The notes beneath the pieces were generated by a model. The model had not been told where the DNA came from. It made no database searches and saw nothing but the letters and a program-made list of their open reading frames with translations. From positions 1 through 12,578 of the forward strand of contig CALCHN010000052.1 in assembly GCA_937901255.1 (NCBI GenBank): a stretch of DNA of 12,578 bases. The letters run 5' to 3'. This stretch comes from an uncultured Flavobacteriales bacterium. Its GTDB lineage: Bacteria > Bacteroidota > Bacteroidia > Flavobacteriales_E > Vicingaceae. Position 1 is the first letter of the stretch, and every line of letters begins with the position of its first letter. Shown in pieces: positions 1 through 6,680 of the stretch. A program made the translations under genes and the position numbers.

Positions 1-55
1 AGTGTCATTGCGAGGAGTGAATGTAATGAACGACGTGGCAATCTGCTGGTGCAGA
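1..55 (+). repeat. Dispersed repeat core, copy 1
   Basis: This 55-base segment is identical to 444-498. A shorter diverged copy is at 10561-10607. It begins AGTGTCATTGCGAGGAG and ends GGCAATCTGCTGGTGCAGA. ATTGC near the start can pair with GCAAT near the end, so the single strand could fold on itself. From memory, a TCATTGCGAGG...GCAATCT phrase is a dispersed extragenic repeat in several bacterial genomes; that part is recall, not shown here. The copy abuts the window edge, so it may extend to the left. Confidence 0.85.
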
Positions 56-91
56 AAATAGAAAATAGAGAATAGAGAATAGAAAAAAGAC
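52..91 (+). repeat. Purine-rich simple repeat (GAATAGA units)
   Basis: Short tandem AGAAAATAGA / GAATAGA units follow directly after repeat core copy 1. The matching place after copy 2 (about 497-535) is also a purine-rich AGAGAAAAGAGAAGG-like run. The purine tract therefore seems to be a variable part of the composite repeat. No coding function is apparent. Confidence 0.6.
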
Positions 92-118
92 AATTATAAA
101 TGAAGAATTCAGAATGAT

Positions 119-149
119 TGTACGTCCCTGATATAGGTTGACCACTTTC
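119..149 (+). repeat. TGTA...GTTGACC repeat segment, copy 1
   Basis: A 31-base segment begins TGTACGTCCCTGA and ends GTTGACCACTTTC. It matches 545-575 at roughly three quarters or more of positions, aligned by eye. Each copy lies just after a purine-rich tract downstream of a TCATTGCGAGG repeat core. The TGTA start and GTTGACC motif resemble the ends of some insertion sequences, but no partner end or transposase is in the window, so this remains a guess. Confidence 0.5.
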
Positions 150-162
150 AGTTAAAATAAAG

Positions 163-193
163 AGACAAGATGCAAGACGCAAGACACAAGACA
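163..193 (+). repeat. CAAGAC tandem-like repeat
   Basis: Four imperfect units of GACAAGAT / GCAAGAC / GCAAGACA / CAAGACA follow one another. It is short, non-coding, low-complexity sequence within the repeat block. A related GGCAAGACC occurs at about 534-542 in the second half of the block. Confidence 0.5.
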
Positions 194-200
194 AATTTAG

Positions 201-232
201 GAATGCGGAATGATGAATGGGTTGGGTGTCGG
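201..232 (+). repeat. AGAATGATGAATT-GTTGGGTGTTGG module, diverged copy
   Basis: GAATGCGGAATGATGAATGG followed by GTTGGGTGTCGG matches the module at 401-431 and 10501-10533. It is followed by a tandem GAAGTAC pair (about 237-250). This is one of the interchangeable parts of the repeat family that separates the gene cassettes here. Confidence 0.5.
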
Positions 233-321
233 AGGTGAAGTACGAAGTACGATTTTTTGGAAATTCCAAACTCCAAATCCCAATTTTTTTTGGAGAAGAC
301 TCCATAAGAGTTAACTATAAC

Positions 322-335
322 CGATTACACAGTTA
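322..335 (+). repeat. CGATTACACAGTTA repeat, copy 1
   Basis: This 14-mer recurs with one change at 621-634 (CGATTACACGGTTA) and at 9788-9801 (CGATTCCACAGTTA). All three lie in non-coding gaps, each close to another module of the same repeat family. It looks like a short dispersed element rather than a regulatory site of one gene. Confidence 0.45.
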
Positions 336-400
336 TTACCACTCACCTTAATTATTAAAAGCATTTGTGAATTCGTGGCAAAGAAAATTACGATTTACGA

Positions 401-431
401 AAATTCAGAATGACGAATTGTTGGGTGTTGG
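401..431 (+). repeat. AGAATGATGAATT-GTTGGGTGTTGG module, copy 2
   Basis: AAATTCAGAATGACGAATTG followed by TTGGGTGTTGG leads directly into repeat core copy 2 at 444. The same order (this module, a GT-rich stretch, then the TCATTGCGAGG core) is seen at 10501-10607. The two parts therefore travel as a unit. Confidence 0.6.
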
Positions 432-443
432 TTGTTGTGGTGG

Positions 444-498
444 AGTGTCATTGCGAGGAGTGAATGTAATGAACGACGTGGCAATCTGCTGGTGCAGA
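444..498 (+). repeat. Dispersed repeat core, copy 2
   Basis: These 55 bases are identical to bases 1-55. Perfect identity over this length, with only partial similarity outside it, indicates a recent copying event or conservation of the core. The flanking modules differ more: purine-rich tract after it, GAATTC/GTTGGGTG module before it. Confidence 0.85.
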
Positions 499-544
499 GA
501 AGAGAGAAAAGAGAAGGGAGAAAAGAAAAGAGAGGCAAGACCAA

Positions 545-575
545 TGTAGTTCCCTGAATAGCGTTGACCGTTTTC
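545..575 (+). repeat. TGTA...GTTGACC repeat segment, copy 2
   Basis: Second copy of the 119-149 segment. It begins TGTAGTTCCCTGAATAG and ends GTTGACCGTTTTC. AT-rich sequence with near-repeats of ATTAAC (580-608) follows it. The paired occurrence supports a composite repeat unit of about 130 to 150 bases. Confidence 0.5.
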
Positions 576-620
576 TCCAATTAACCATTAACTTTTAACA
601 ATTAACAACCGCAGGTTAAA

Positions 621-634
621 CGATTACACGGTTA
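621..634 (+). repeat. CGATTACACGGTTA repeat, copy 2
   Basis: Second copy of the short motif at 322-335, with one mismatch. It is the last recognisable repeat module before the thermonuclease gene. Confidence 0.45.
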
Positions 635-656
635 CACTCCCGAAATTTCGGAACAA

Positions 657-674
657 CAAACTGCAACCGTGCAG
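657..674 (-). terminator. Possible weak terminator after the thermonuclease gene
   Basis: On the minus strand, a few bases after the stop codon at 678, CTGCA and TGCAG (661-665 and 670-674) can form a 5-bp stem with a 4-base loop, followed by TTTGTTGTT. The stem is short and the T-run is interrupted, so this is only a candidate. Confidence 0.3.
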
Positions 675-677
675 ATT

Positions 678-1229
678 TTATTCTGTGTTTCTTTTTCTTT
701 TCCTATTCTCTCTCCATTCCCATGGAGAAATCGCATTTTTATCCTGCCACAGGCCTATTCCTTTTGCTTTTGCTTCATTTTCATAAGCCTGAAGGAGTGT
801 GTCTTTGGAATATTTTGTGTAATGCCAGGCCAAACCATGCTTTACGAGTTCATAATTTAAAACCAGGGAATCATTGTAAAAAACATTACTGATAAAGCGC
901 CTGTACCGGTCTTTTTTCAGAACTTTTATAGTCACTTCTTTATTGAATACCGCATCAGATACAAATTGTTTTGCCCGTTTGGAAAATGGCTGTTTCTTTT
1001 CGGGACAGTCTATATTGGCTAAGCGGACTTTTATAAGGGTAGAATCTTTAGTGAGTAATTTAAAAGTATCACCATCTGTAACACCCACCACTTTACCTGT
1101 AATGGTGGTGTCTTTAAATATTGCATTTTTGGATTCGGAGTGATTATACGTTGAAAAACCCGGATCTTTTGCAGCAACAAAGATCACAAATAAGGCCAGA
1201 CAGGTATAAGTTAGGGGCAACTTGAACAT
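678..1229 (-). CDS. Secreted thermonuclease (SNase-like) family protein
   Basis: This is a 183-residue member of the staphylococcal nuclease family, which hydrolyses DNA and RNA with calcium in its characterised members. Residues 1-20 form a hydrophobic signal-peptide-like segment (LALFVIFVAA) without a convincing lipobox, so export across the inner membrane is likely. The SNase fold starts near residue 43. VTDGDT (50-55) carries the first metal ligand D54. VRLANIDCPE (68-77) carries the equivalents of R35, D40 and E43 of the Staphylococcus enzyme (R69, D74, E77). DRYRRF (107-112) supplies the R87 equivalent (R111). All expected catalytic residues are therefore present and the protein should be active. 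It reads in the same direction as the restriction operon but starts about 145 bases after its last gene, so it is probably a separate unit. A role in nutrient DNA use or biofilm DNA is as likely as defence. Confidence 0.85.
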   Translation of the reverse strand: MFKLPLTYTCLALFVIFVAAKDPGFSTYNHSESKNAIFKDTTITGKVVGVTDGDTFKLLTKDSTLIKVRLANIDCPEKKQPFSKRAKQFVSDAVFNKEVTIKVLKKDRYRRFISNVFYNDSLVLNYELVKHGLAWHYTKYSKDTLLQAYENEAKAKGIGLWQDKNAISPWEWRENRKRKRNTE

Positions 1230-1374
1230 GCGAATGATTTTTAGTGAAGATACTGTTTATTCGTTAAAGATGAATTTATTTACAGGGATGTTTAGTGAGA
1301 TACATACTCTTTAACAAGGTTTGGTTTGAGCAGATTGGTGTTGAGCGATTTGGTAATGGTTATTGAGGATGAGA

Positions 1375-2706
1375 TTAAACATCATCAAATTCTTCAATTA
1401 TATTTTGAGCTTCAACGGGGTTTCCAAAACCAATTATGCTTTCAATAATTGTCGATAAACCCAGTCTATCTTTTGTCTTGTATGCTAAAAGGTACTGTAA
1501 AGCTTCTGATGTCAAAAGAATAAATCTCTTAATGTCAGTATTCCAAGTGATTTCATTAATAAAACTATTAAAGTTTGATTTGAAAGAATTACTCACGATT
1601 ATAAATCCTATCTTTTTGAATCCCTCTTTTTGAAGCTTTGGGCAATAGTGATTGATGTATTCTTTAATTGCTCTGTCATCAACTCCTAAACTGTAACCGT
1701 TTGTATAAGCTTTGGCATCTACAATAAAAGCTGTGCTCTCTTCTCTTAACCTTAAAATTGCATCTGGATTTCGTCCACTGCCTTGCCCTAATATTTCTAC
1801 CTCAAAATCAAGTTGTCTAAAAATTTCAGCGACTAACTTTTCATAATCACTTCCTTTTGATGAAGATGATTTGTCAGCTTGTCTTCCTAATTCTATGAGC
1901 TTAGTAACTTTAGGAATTAAATAATCTGTTAATTCAAAGGAAGAATTAATTGAAATAACAGTTTCTTCTTCAACATCAACTATTTTTGGTTCCTTTTTTT
2001 TAGGTAACGGCTTATTGGGATTACCTTTGAAATTCCAAAAAGCATGTTCTGCATCCCAATTCGAAATTTCTTTTTGTGTGTAATCTTTTAGGTGTTTTTT
2101 AATCTCTTTGTTAAGCTGAAAGAAAAAGGCGTAAGATTCTTTTTGATTAGTCTTATCTTCCCAGATTTCTAGTTCAATATAAGCGTTTATCAGTGACGTA
2201 TAAAGTACTGGCCAAGATGTATGGTCTTGTATTTGCCAAAAATAGGAAAGAAAATAGCCAACAGAACCAGGGTTTGGCACTTTTCGCTTGTCTTTTGCTT
2301 TGGAAAAGATAGTTAAGCAATAATTTTCAAGTAATGTTATTTTTGAAAGAGCATCTTCTAAATTCTTTGGTTCTGTTATGCAGCTCTTCAATAATTCGGT
2401 TAGTTTTTCAATTTTTGAATCACTGTTTTTAACCAACTGGTTAAAGAACATTTGTCCCTTTGTAGCAGTAAATCCCCAAAGGTTGTTTCGTTTATTAAAG
2501 CTGTCAATGTTGGTTTTAAATTCAAAAATATTAATCTCTCTCATTTGAAATTGATGAATAATTGATTTTAGCTCGACAATAGCTTGAAGTCTTGATTCGT
2601 CAATATTGGGCAGCTCGTTTCCTTTTGTGTCTAATACGCGTTTTTCTGTTTTGATATAATTATCCCATATTGCCTCAATTTTTCTGATTTTATCTTTTTC
2701 AATCAT
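1375..2706 (-). CDS. FokI-like restriction endonuclease (type IIS-like)
   Basis: This 443-residue protein carries a FokI-type PD-(D/E)XK cleavage domain at its C-terminal end (about 285-405). The active site is NPD (313-315) followed by IVDAK (328-332), giving D315, D330 and K332. AKAYTNGYSLG (331-341) closely parallels TKAYSGGYNLP of FokI. By-eye alignment from memory places D344 and K348 at the FokI dimer-interface positions D483 and R487. VSNSFKSNF (371-379) parallels FVSGHFKGNY. The N-terminal part (1-230) is largely helical, contains VGYFLSYFWQIQDHTSWPVL (149-168), and is not a family I can name; it presumably supplies target recognition or dimer control. A lysine/proline-rich linker (231-250) joins the halves and contains an A8 run (1994-2001). 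The gene begins 44 bases after the cytosine methyltransferase gene and is the last of the operon. The target site cannot be read from the sequence. Confidence 0.8.
   Translation of the reverse strand: MIEKDKIRKIEAIWDNYIKTEKRVLDTKGNELPNIDESRLQAIVELKSIIHQFQMREINIFEFKTNIDSFNKRNNLWGFTATKGQMFFNQLVKNSDSKIEKLTELLKSCITEPKNLEDALSKITLLENYCLTIFSKAKDKRKVPNPGSVGYFLSYFWQIQDHTSWPVLYTSLINAYIELEIWEDKTNQKESYAFFFQLNKEIKKHLKDYTQKEISNWDAEHAFWNFKGNPNKPLPKKKEPKIVDVEEETVISINSSFELTDYLIPKVTKLIELGRQADKSSSSKGSDYEKLVAEIFRQLDFEVEILGQGSGRNPDAILRLREESTAFIVDAKAYTNGYSLGVDDRAIKEYINHYCPKLQKEGFKKIGFIIVSNSFKSNFNSFINEITWNTDIKRFILLTSEALQYLLAYKTKDRLGLSTIIESIIGFGNPVEAQNIIEEFDDV
1994..2001 (-). repeat. A8 homopolymer in the nuclease linker
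   Basis: On the coding (minus) strand this is a run of eight adenines in codons CCT AAA AAA AAG of the interdomain linker (about residues 235-238). Slippage of the DNA copy or of the ribosome here would separate the N-terminal part from the FokI-like nuclease domain. Only the in-frame state is seen. Confidence 0.5.
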
Positions 2707-2750
2707 AATTAGCTAGTTTATTTGTTTTAAACCGTAGAACTTCACAATAT

Positions 2751-3932
2751 TTATTCGACCATACTCTTGGTAAGTTTTGGTTTGTGCGGTTGGTTTTCTA
2801 ACGACAAGGAAATGTGTATGGTTTTTGAGTTAGGTGTATCTACTAAATATTTTTTTAAATGTTTAGCCCAGGCTTTTGATAGTAATGGAGGAACTGCATT
2901 TCCAACTTGTACATAATAATTTCTTTGAGTTTTTGAAATCAGTTGAAAATCATCAGGGAATGACTGAAATCTCAATCCTTCTCGTATTGTAATCATTCTG
3001 TCTTCTTCATAATGAATATTACACCCAATATTTGGGCGGTTAAAATGCGTGTTTATTGTATAATTTGGTTTTTCTGGGTCAAGCCTTCCATAAGTAGTAG
3101 TCCTACCTCCGGTGCTTTTGAAGTACATAATTCTTTTGGTTGAAACACTATCTGGTATATCCATATAATTACCTCCTGGTTTGACGTGGATAATTATTTC
3201 TTTGTCCGTTGGACTTGAATAAGGAATTATATGTAAAGTAGTTTTATCAGCATTTTTTCGCATTAATGTCTGATATTCATTTTTTGGCTGGTGTTTATAT
3301 TTTGTTTCTCCGATTTCTGTCGGTGAATCCAAATCAGATATTGCTTCAAAAGAAGTAATCCATTTTCTTTTTCCTTCTTCATTCTCAAAATGGGTTTGTG
3401 GTGGTGCTGAAATATCAACTCCTATTTTGTTGCCAATTATAAATACTCTTTTTCTTCTTTGTGGAACACCGTAGTCGGCAGCATTAAGAGTATAAATATT
3501 GATGTGATACCCAATGTCCTCAAATGCTTTTTTTAAGTTATCAATTACTTTTGACCCATCAGCTGCTTTAGAGGATTTAATACCTGTAACATTCTCAAAA
3601 AGGAATATTTTCGGTTGAACTTTATTTACAACATCTAGGTAAGAATAAACTAAGGCTGATCTATTATCATTAGGGTCTCTTTTACCAATTCCTGAAAATC
3701 CTTGGCAAGGAGGACCACCAATTATAATGTCAGCATTTGGGATTGTGTTTAAATCAATTTTTGTGATATCTTCATTTACTATATGTTCTCCGATGTTCAA
3801 TCTGTAAGTATCACAAGCATCCTTTAAAATGTCATTTGCCCATATTAAATCATAGCCAGCCTGTTTAAATCCTAAATCTAAACCACCACATCCTGAGAAT
3901 AAACCTATTACTTTAATCTTATTTTTTTTCAT
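2751..3932 (-). CDS. DNA (cytosine-5) methyltransferase
   Basis: A 393-residue Dcm-family enzyme that transfers a methyl group from S-adenosylmethionine to carbon 5 of cytosine in a specific DNA site. The motifs are in canonical order: motif I LFSGCGGLDLGF (11-22) for cofactor binding; motif IV GGPPCQGFSG (72-81) with nucleophile C76; motif VI FENV (112-115) with E113; motif VIII QRRKRVF (158-164); motif X QVGNAVPP (342-349). The target recognition region lies between motifs VIII and IX (about 175-290). About 30 residues follow motif X as a tail I cannot assign. The start codon overlaps the stop of the 916-aa gene by four bases (ATGA), so translation is coupled. The most direct role is to protect host DNA from the FokI-like nuclease encoded next. 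Codons 2-4 contain an A8 run. Confidence 0.95.
   Translation of the reverse strand: MKKNKIKVIGLFSGCGGLDLGFKQAGYDLIWANDILKDACDTYRLNIGEHIVNEDITKIDLNTIPNADIIIGGPPCQGFSGIGKRDPNDNRSALVYSYLDVVNKVQPKIFLFENVTGIKSSKAADGSKVIDNLKKAFEDIGYHINIYTLNAADYGVPQRRKRVFIIGNKIGVDISAPPQTHFENEEGKRKWITSFEAISDLDSPTEIGETKYKHQPKNEYQTLMRKNADKTTLHIIPYSSPTDKEIIIHVKPGGNYMDIPDSVSTKRIMYFKSTGGRTTTYGRLDPEKPNYTINTHFNRPNIGCNIHYEEDRMITIREGLRFQSFPDDFQLISKTQRNYYVQVGNAVPPLLSKAWAKHLKKYLVDTPNSKTIHISLSLENQPHKPKLTKSMVE
3922..3929 (-). repeat. A8 homopolymer at the start of the cytosine methyltransferase gene
   Basis: Eight adenines on the coding strand directly follow the ATG (codons 2-4, Lys-Lys-Asn). A change in length would frameshift the gene at its very start. 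It also leaves the start region unstructured, which may simply help initiation. Confidence 0.45.
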
Positions 3933-6679
3933 AATCTTCTGTCTTCTACTAGGTCGGCTAAAAAGAGTTCAAAAAAGTTTGTCATCTCAGGACTAGAATT
4001 AAATCCAAAATTATTCTTGGAAAAAATAATTTTGGCAATCTCTTCATCCAATAGTCTTCTTGGTGTTGCTAATCCTTCGTCTCCGCTTACTGATACATTT
4101 AAATTGTTAAAACTCTCAAAAGCAGTTACTACAGAATCAATTTCAGTTTTTGTAAGTTGTCTCAAGTCAGGAACTTTTAATTCATTAATGTGAAAACCTT
4201 CCAATTTCCTTAAACCCTCTTGATTATTTGAATGAATTTCGAATTGTATTTGTCCAAAACAAGAATTTAGGTATCCAGTTATAAACTTTATTTGACTTGA
4301 AACCGATATCAATGGATTGATACTGCCATTTTGAAAACCAGAGAGATAAAAGAAATTAGTAGAAAGTACTACGGGTGCAGAAAAGGGATTGTAATAGCAA
4401 GTATGTTTAGTTCTTTCAGCTCTAGGAATAAGAATATCAAACGAAATTTTATTTCTGAATGCCGCATTTACAATTTGCCTCCACTTGTCTGAATCTGTTG
4501 CATTATTAGTGCTAAATATTGAGTTAAGCGAAGCATCTGCTTGATGACTAGGATTTAACCCATTTGGTGATTTGTCATCATATTGACTTGGGAAATGTAT
4601 TGCAGATTCCTCTTCTAAATTCGTTTGTTCTAAGATTAATTTTCTGGTACTTCTGCTGTTTTTAATACCATAACCTTTATTTGAATTTGAAATTCCAGAA
4701 TAAGGCGATTTAGTGAAATCAGGAAAGATAATTTTAGAACCACCATTGTTTTCTGCTCCTCCACGTCTCTTGTTTACAAAAAATGTGTCTAATGGTTCTA
4801 AGAACGATAGAGAATCCAAAGTCTGAAATTTTTCTTCTGGATCATTGAAATACATTTTCCAATTTGCAGAAGGATCTATATTTCTATCTGTTACCTTTAA
4901 TGTATAATTTGCGGTAATTACCGAATTATTTGTAGAGGAAAGAATTGATTTTATATCATTTGGTCGAGATAATAGGTCGGAATCAATAATCCTCAGAAAT
5001 TTTATTTGGTTTGACGGCTGTTTACTTAAAACAGTAATTACTGTAGTTACTTTGAAGTCCTCAAAGTAATTTCTTGGGTACAAAATGATAGATTCAACTT
5101 TATCTAAAATGAATTGCTTTAAATGTTCGCCTTCTTCATTGTTTAAGAATTTAGCCATTAAAATTAATCCAGCTCTACCTTGAGAGTTTAAGTAGTGCCA
5201 AGAATAATTTACGAAGTAAAAATATAAATTAGGTTGTGACGCAAGTCTAACAAAATTGGTTTGTCCATTGTTGATAATTGCATTATTCATTAGTACCTTA
5301 TCTGCAATTGTTATCGGTGCATCAGGATTATCATTTCTTAAAAAAGGTGGATTCATCAACAAAACATCAAACCCAGAACTATTTGGATTACTAAAGGTAT
5401 TGCCAGCAATAATATTTACGTTTGTGGTATTATTAACTCCCGAAAGATTTTTTGAAACCAATCTGAAAGTTGCTAACTGAGCTAAAAATGGGTCAATTTC
5501 AATTCCAGTAACTTGATTTAATAATTGATTATGGCTTTTTGTAATTGCACTTGAAAGGTTAAGTATATTCAGGAAATCATAAGCAGCATCCAATAAAGCA
5601 CCATCACCAGAACAAGGGTCAATTACAGTTGAGTTTTCGTTTTCGATTGTCACTGTTGCTAATAAAATTGACAACTCTGTATCGGACATTATTTTTCCTT
5701 TCCTATGAAGTGTATTTTTATCATAAACTTTTGAAGTCAAAAGGTTAAAAATATACTCAGGTAATGGGTTGTCAGAAACCGCTTGTGAACTATAGCTATT
5801 TAAAGCTTGAATAGTATTTTTAAAGTATTGAATAATCGATGAACTGAAATTTTCAGGAAAAATTCTATTGGTTGAATTCGGGTGATTAGAAAATACTTGA
5901 TTAAAATCTAACTGTAATACACGATTGTAGTTATTTACTAACTTAGTAATGAATGTTTGTAGATTATCGTTAGCGAGAGGAAAAGTCCGGAAATAGCTTT
6001 GATTTGGATTACTTGTTTGATTGTAATAATCCTTTAAATAGGCAAAAGCCAATAACCTAAAAAACTCATAAAGTGTAATTTCATCTGCTAAGTTTCTGTT
6101 TAGCGTTAAACTGTTGCTCACGCTTTGATAATTTTGAACAAACGCATCAATAATAGGTTGCCAATTATTATCCCAATCAGGCTGTGTTCTATTATAAATA
6201 ATAGGCAAAAGCTGTTCAATGGTTGCTTGAAACTCAATACTGGTCTGTGTTGCGTCTCGATTTTTCGGATTAAATGGAGTATGTGACTTTGGATTTCCTT
6301 TCAGTATGCAAGTTGAAATAGGCCCCTGTCTGTCGGCAAATAAAATTAATTCTTCAATATTGGTAAGGCAAAAGTACTTTGGATAATTTGGCTCCCAATA
6401 AGGCGCAAAATCAGAAACATAAGACCTTGATTGGTTTTGAAATCTTTGCGATGTAACATCACGTGCTGTTTTTTTGACCTCAATAACAAAGATATATCTA
6501 TTTGAAGATTTTAACTTAATCGCAAAGTCAGGAATTATTGTGCTGTTTGGAATCGCAGGATGATGAACTAATTCCATCACAGAATCATAGCCACAACTGG
6601 TGATTGCATTCTTAATTGCATTTTCAACAACAGGATGAAAGCCAGTAACTTCATCAGAGTTATACCAAAGAGTTATCAT
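3929..6679 (-). CDS. Nuclease-methyltransferase fusion, type IIG-like (Eco57I-like)
   Basis: This 916-residue protein joins restriction and modification parts. The N-terminal domain (about 1-130) is a PD-(D/E)XK nuclease of the HsdR_N type: IIPDF (48-52) with D51, VIEVKK (65-70) with E67 and K69, and QSRSY (83-87), the QxxxY motif of that group. A helical linker (about 150-330) leads to an N6-adenine methyltransferase: motif I DPCSGDGALLD (354-364), acidic GIEIDP (392-397), and catalytic motif IV NPPF (443-446). The C-terminal third (about 620-916) has no catalytic motif and ends with a HINELKVPDL segment (830-839) typical of recognition domains. No helicase motifs are present, so it is not a type I or III subunit. 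It starts one base after the stop of the 551-aa gene, and the pair resembles M.Eco57I plus Eco57I in size and order. Its target is unknown. Confidence 0.82.
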   Translation of the reverse strand: MITLWYNSDEVTGFHPVVENAIKNAITSCGYDSVMELVHHPAIPNSTIIPDFAIKLKSSNRYIFVIEVKKTARDVTSQRFQNQSRSYVSDFAPYWEPNYPKYFCLTNIEELILFADRQGPISTCILKGNPKSHTPFNPKNRDATQTSIEFQATIEQLLPIIYNRTQPDWDNNWQPIIDAFVQNYQSVSNSLTLNRNLADEITLYEFFRLLAFAYLKDYYNQTSNPNQSYFRTFPLANDNLQTFITKLVNNYNRVLQLDFNQVFSNHPNSTNRIFPENFSSSIIQYFKNTIQALNSYSSQAVSDNPLPEYIFNLLTSKVYDKNTLHRKGKIMSDTELSILLATVTIENENSTVIDPCSGDGALLDAAYDFLNILNLSSAITKSHNQLLNQVTGIEIDPFLAQLATFRLVSKNLSGVNNTTNVNIIAGNTFSNPNSSGFDVLLMNPPFLRNDNPDAPITIADKVLMNNAIINNGQTNFVRLASQPNLYFYFVNYSWHYLNSQGRAGLILMAKFLNNEEGEHLKQFILDKVESIILYPRNYFEDFKVTTVITVLSKQPSNQIKFLRIIDSDLLSRPNDIKSILSSTNNSVITANYTLKVTDRNIDPSANWKMYFNDPEEKFQTLDSLSFLEPLDTFFVNKRRGGAENNGGSKIIFPDFTKSPYSGISNSNKGYGIKNSRSTRKLILEQTNLEEESAIHFPSQYDDKSPNGLNPSHQADASLNSIFSTNNATDSDKWRQIVNAAFRNKISFDILIPRAERTKHTCYYNPFSAPVVLSTNFFYLSGFQNGSINPLISVSSQIKFITGYLNSCFGQIQFEIHSNNQEGLRKLEGFHINELKVPDLRQLTKTEIDSVVTAFESFNNLNVSVSGDEGLATPRRLLDEEIAKIIFSKNNFGFNSSPEMTNFFELFLADLVEDRRL

Positions 6680-6680
6680 T

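Larger units (their letters stand above)
1..677. other. Non-coding stretch made of modular repeats
   Basis: I see no credible gene in these 677 bases. The only short open frames run through repeat and purine-rich sequence and have unnatural composition. The stretch holds two copies of a TCATTGCGAGGAG-type repeat (1-55 and 444-498), two copies of a TGTA...GTTGACC segment (119-149 and 545-575), three GAATTC-AGAATGA-type segments (about 105-117, 201-232 and 401-431), two CGATTACACrGTTA segments (322-335 and 621-634), and purine-rich simple sequence. The order of parts is similar in the left and right halves, so the area looks like a degenerate duplication of one composite repeat. It lies downstream of the thermonuclease gene, which ends at 678. 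Confidence 0.75.

Noticed and set aside
367..580. Open frames of about 60 codons on both strands over the repeat at 444-498
   Set aside because: They run through the dispersed repeat and the purine-rich tract, overlap each other, and have unnatural, low-complexity composition.
1230..1374. Terminator or small gene between the restriction operon and the thermonuclease gene
   Set aside because: I saw no stable hairpin with a T-run and no open frame with natural composition.
5256..5480. 74-codon plus-strand frame inside the 916-aa gene
   Set aside because: It lies entirely opposite a well-supported enzyme gene with conserved motifs, and no independent signal supports it.
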